From: Tetrahymena thermophila SB210
Lineage: Eukaryota; Ciliophora; Oligohymenophorea; Hymenostomatida; Tetrahymenidae
Direction: 5' to 3'
Assembly: GCF_000189635.1 (NCBI RefSeq)
Contig: NW_002476448.1
Coordinates: 62,001-126,000 of the forward strand
DNA length: 64,000 nucleotides
Below are positions 63,001-64,000 of the stretch, piece by piece (within the stretch, counting starts at the first letter, position 1; every line of letters begins with the position of its first letter). The notes below the pieces were generated by a model. The model was not told the DNA's origin. It did no database searches and was given only the letters and a program-made list of their open reading frames with translations. The position numbers and the translations under genes are program-made.

Positions 63001-64000
63001 AGAGCTCTCCTAAATTGATATCTATCGCCAAAATAGTATCTGATTAAAAATTAAGCTCATCTTCTATACTATGAATTTATTATCTAGGTATAACTACCTT
63101 AAAAGTACAAGTAATGCTAACTAACCCAAGTAAAATATCAGTGTATGGTTAGGAATAAGAACTTGTATTTATTTCAAAAGAGTTTGTAATTTATGTAAAA
63201 AATTTTGAAATTACATATAATATGTATTGTTAGCTGATTAATACCAAGGTCTGCATCTCCAGTCTAAAGGGTACATCCTTTTGACATTGAAATAGCTACA
63301 TGAGCATGGATTTGATTCATTTCCACAAACCTATCCTGCCTAATTCTTATATTAAAACCCATCAAATTAATCGATACTAGTATACTTGAATTCAGGATAC
63401 TAACCATTAATTTTCATACAATAGAAAGGTCCTCCATAACTTGTATTATTGACGTATTTGTTAGATAGTATCTTTGAACTTATTTTAAAATGGAAAAATT
63501 ATTTTGGAAAATTAAAGTAAATTACGAAATATATTATCCAATTAATAAGCCGTCCTTGTTTCTAGCTCCATAAATAGCATTAGCTTAAACATAATTGTTG
63601 TATTGATTTTCTACATAAGAAGAGGCAAAAAGTAATTAGAGACTAGATTTTATGATAAAATGCTTCTATTCTAGTTCTAGGTTTTCCCATACGTTTTGGT
63701 TTTAGTATGACCAAGTAGTCCATTAAGTTTTATCTTTTTGTCAAAAAAAATTTAACTAATATCGAAATTATTTAATTTACAATATTATACAGAATTTCTA
63801 TTTTTATCGTATTAAAGAAGAAAATTATCAAAACTATTTAAGCATTGTTAATCTTGGCCGCACTTTTCTTTAATTTAACAATAATCTATAAGTCTAAAAT
63901 CACTTAAAAGTAAAATGTTAGGTAAAGATTGATTTGGAGAATAGCGTTCAGGTGTTTGATCTTCCCAAGATACTTATTATTTAAACAAATATCAATTGGA
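60004..64000 (-). CDS. Membrane sensor-like protein: probable dCache ectodomain, TM, TPR-like tail (copy 4, 5' end outside window)
   Basis: Visible exons, 5' to 3': 63972-63781, 63733-63526, 63478-63215, 63161-62881, 62285-61817, 61455-61234, 61183-60108, 60056-60004. The window ends inside the second intron, so TM1 and the start lie outside. Ectodomain: VSWEDQTPERYSPN, YCQIKEKCGQDQQCLN, YGGPFYCMKINGQYPEF, CSCSYFNVKRMYPLDWRCRP and WY. TM2 (QLSVGLFFTILLLFYFLLKN) leads to FENPIQILSNFVNKADSY, YELKNFIYAINQVVLNVIQ and the TPR-like LNNMAVMYLLLKNYEQALYF. Exon lengths of 192, 208 and 264 nt match copy 3, its nearest relative. Intron 62286-62880 is unusually long (595 bp) and carries a G/C-rich patch. 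No frame break was found in the visible part. Confidence 0.82.

Overview
The window reads as nuclear DNA of a hymenostome ciliate, most likely Tetrahymena or a close relative. Every gene uses TAA and TAG as sense codons (glutamine, judged by alignment between paralogues) and ends only at TGA. Non-coding DNA is extremely AT-rich, and introns are GT..AG, about 47 to 600 bp long, which is too long for Paramecium. Because TAA and TAG are sense here, standard-code open frames break each gene into pieces. The gene models below were rebuilt by hand with the ciliate code, and introns were placed where frame and paralogue alignment agreed.

Layout from left to right: three copies of an unrecognised secreted or membrane protein of about 634 aa (genes X1, X2, X3, + strand, 1.8-15.2 kb), with a tiny CCC1/VIT-derived gene (- strand) and a decayed duplicate of its tail between X1 and X2; two vacuolar iron transporter (VIT/CCC1) paralogues (- strand, 16.0-19.2 kb); four serine carboxypeptidases of family S10 (- strand, 21.4-32.5 kb), one of them with two of three catalytic residues replaced; an EamA/DMT transporter (+); two carbonyl-reductase-like SDR enzymes (+, 36.0-39.1 kb); then four long paralogues with one membrane anchor, a Cys-rich probable dCache ectodomain, a second membrane span and a cytosolic TPR-like tail (- strand, 39.7-64 kb, the last cut by the window edge). 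A 14-exon Slo/BK-type potassium channel gene (+) lies between the second and third of these.

Six of the eight gene families in the window occur as neighbouring same-strand copies, so local duplication has built most of this stretch. The likely roles are surface sensing and ion handling (dCache-TPR proteins, Slo channel), metal storage (VIT), and lysosomal or secreted proteolysis (S10). No rRNA, tRNA, CRISPR or retroelement was recognised. Short DNA-transposon-like foldback sequences occur in three or four intergenic or intronic places.
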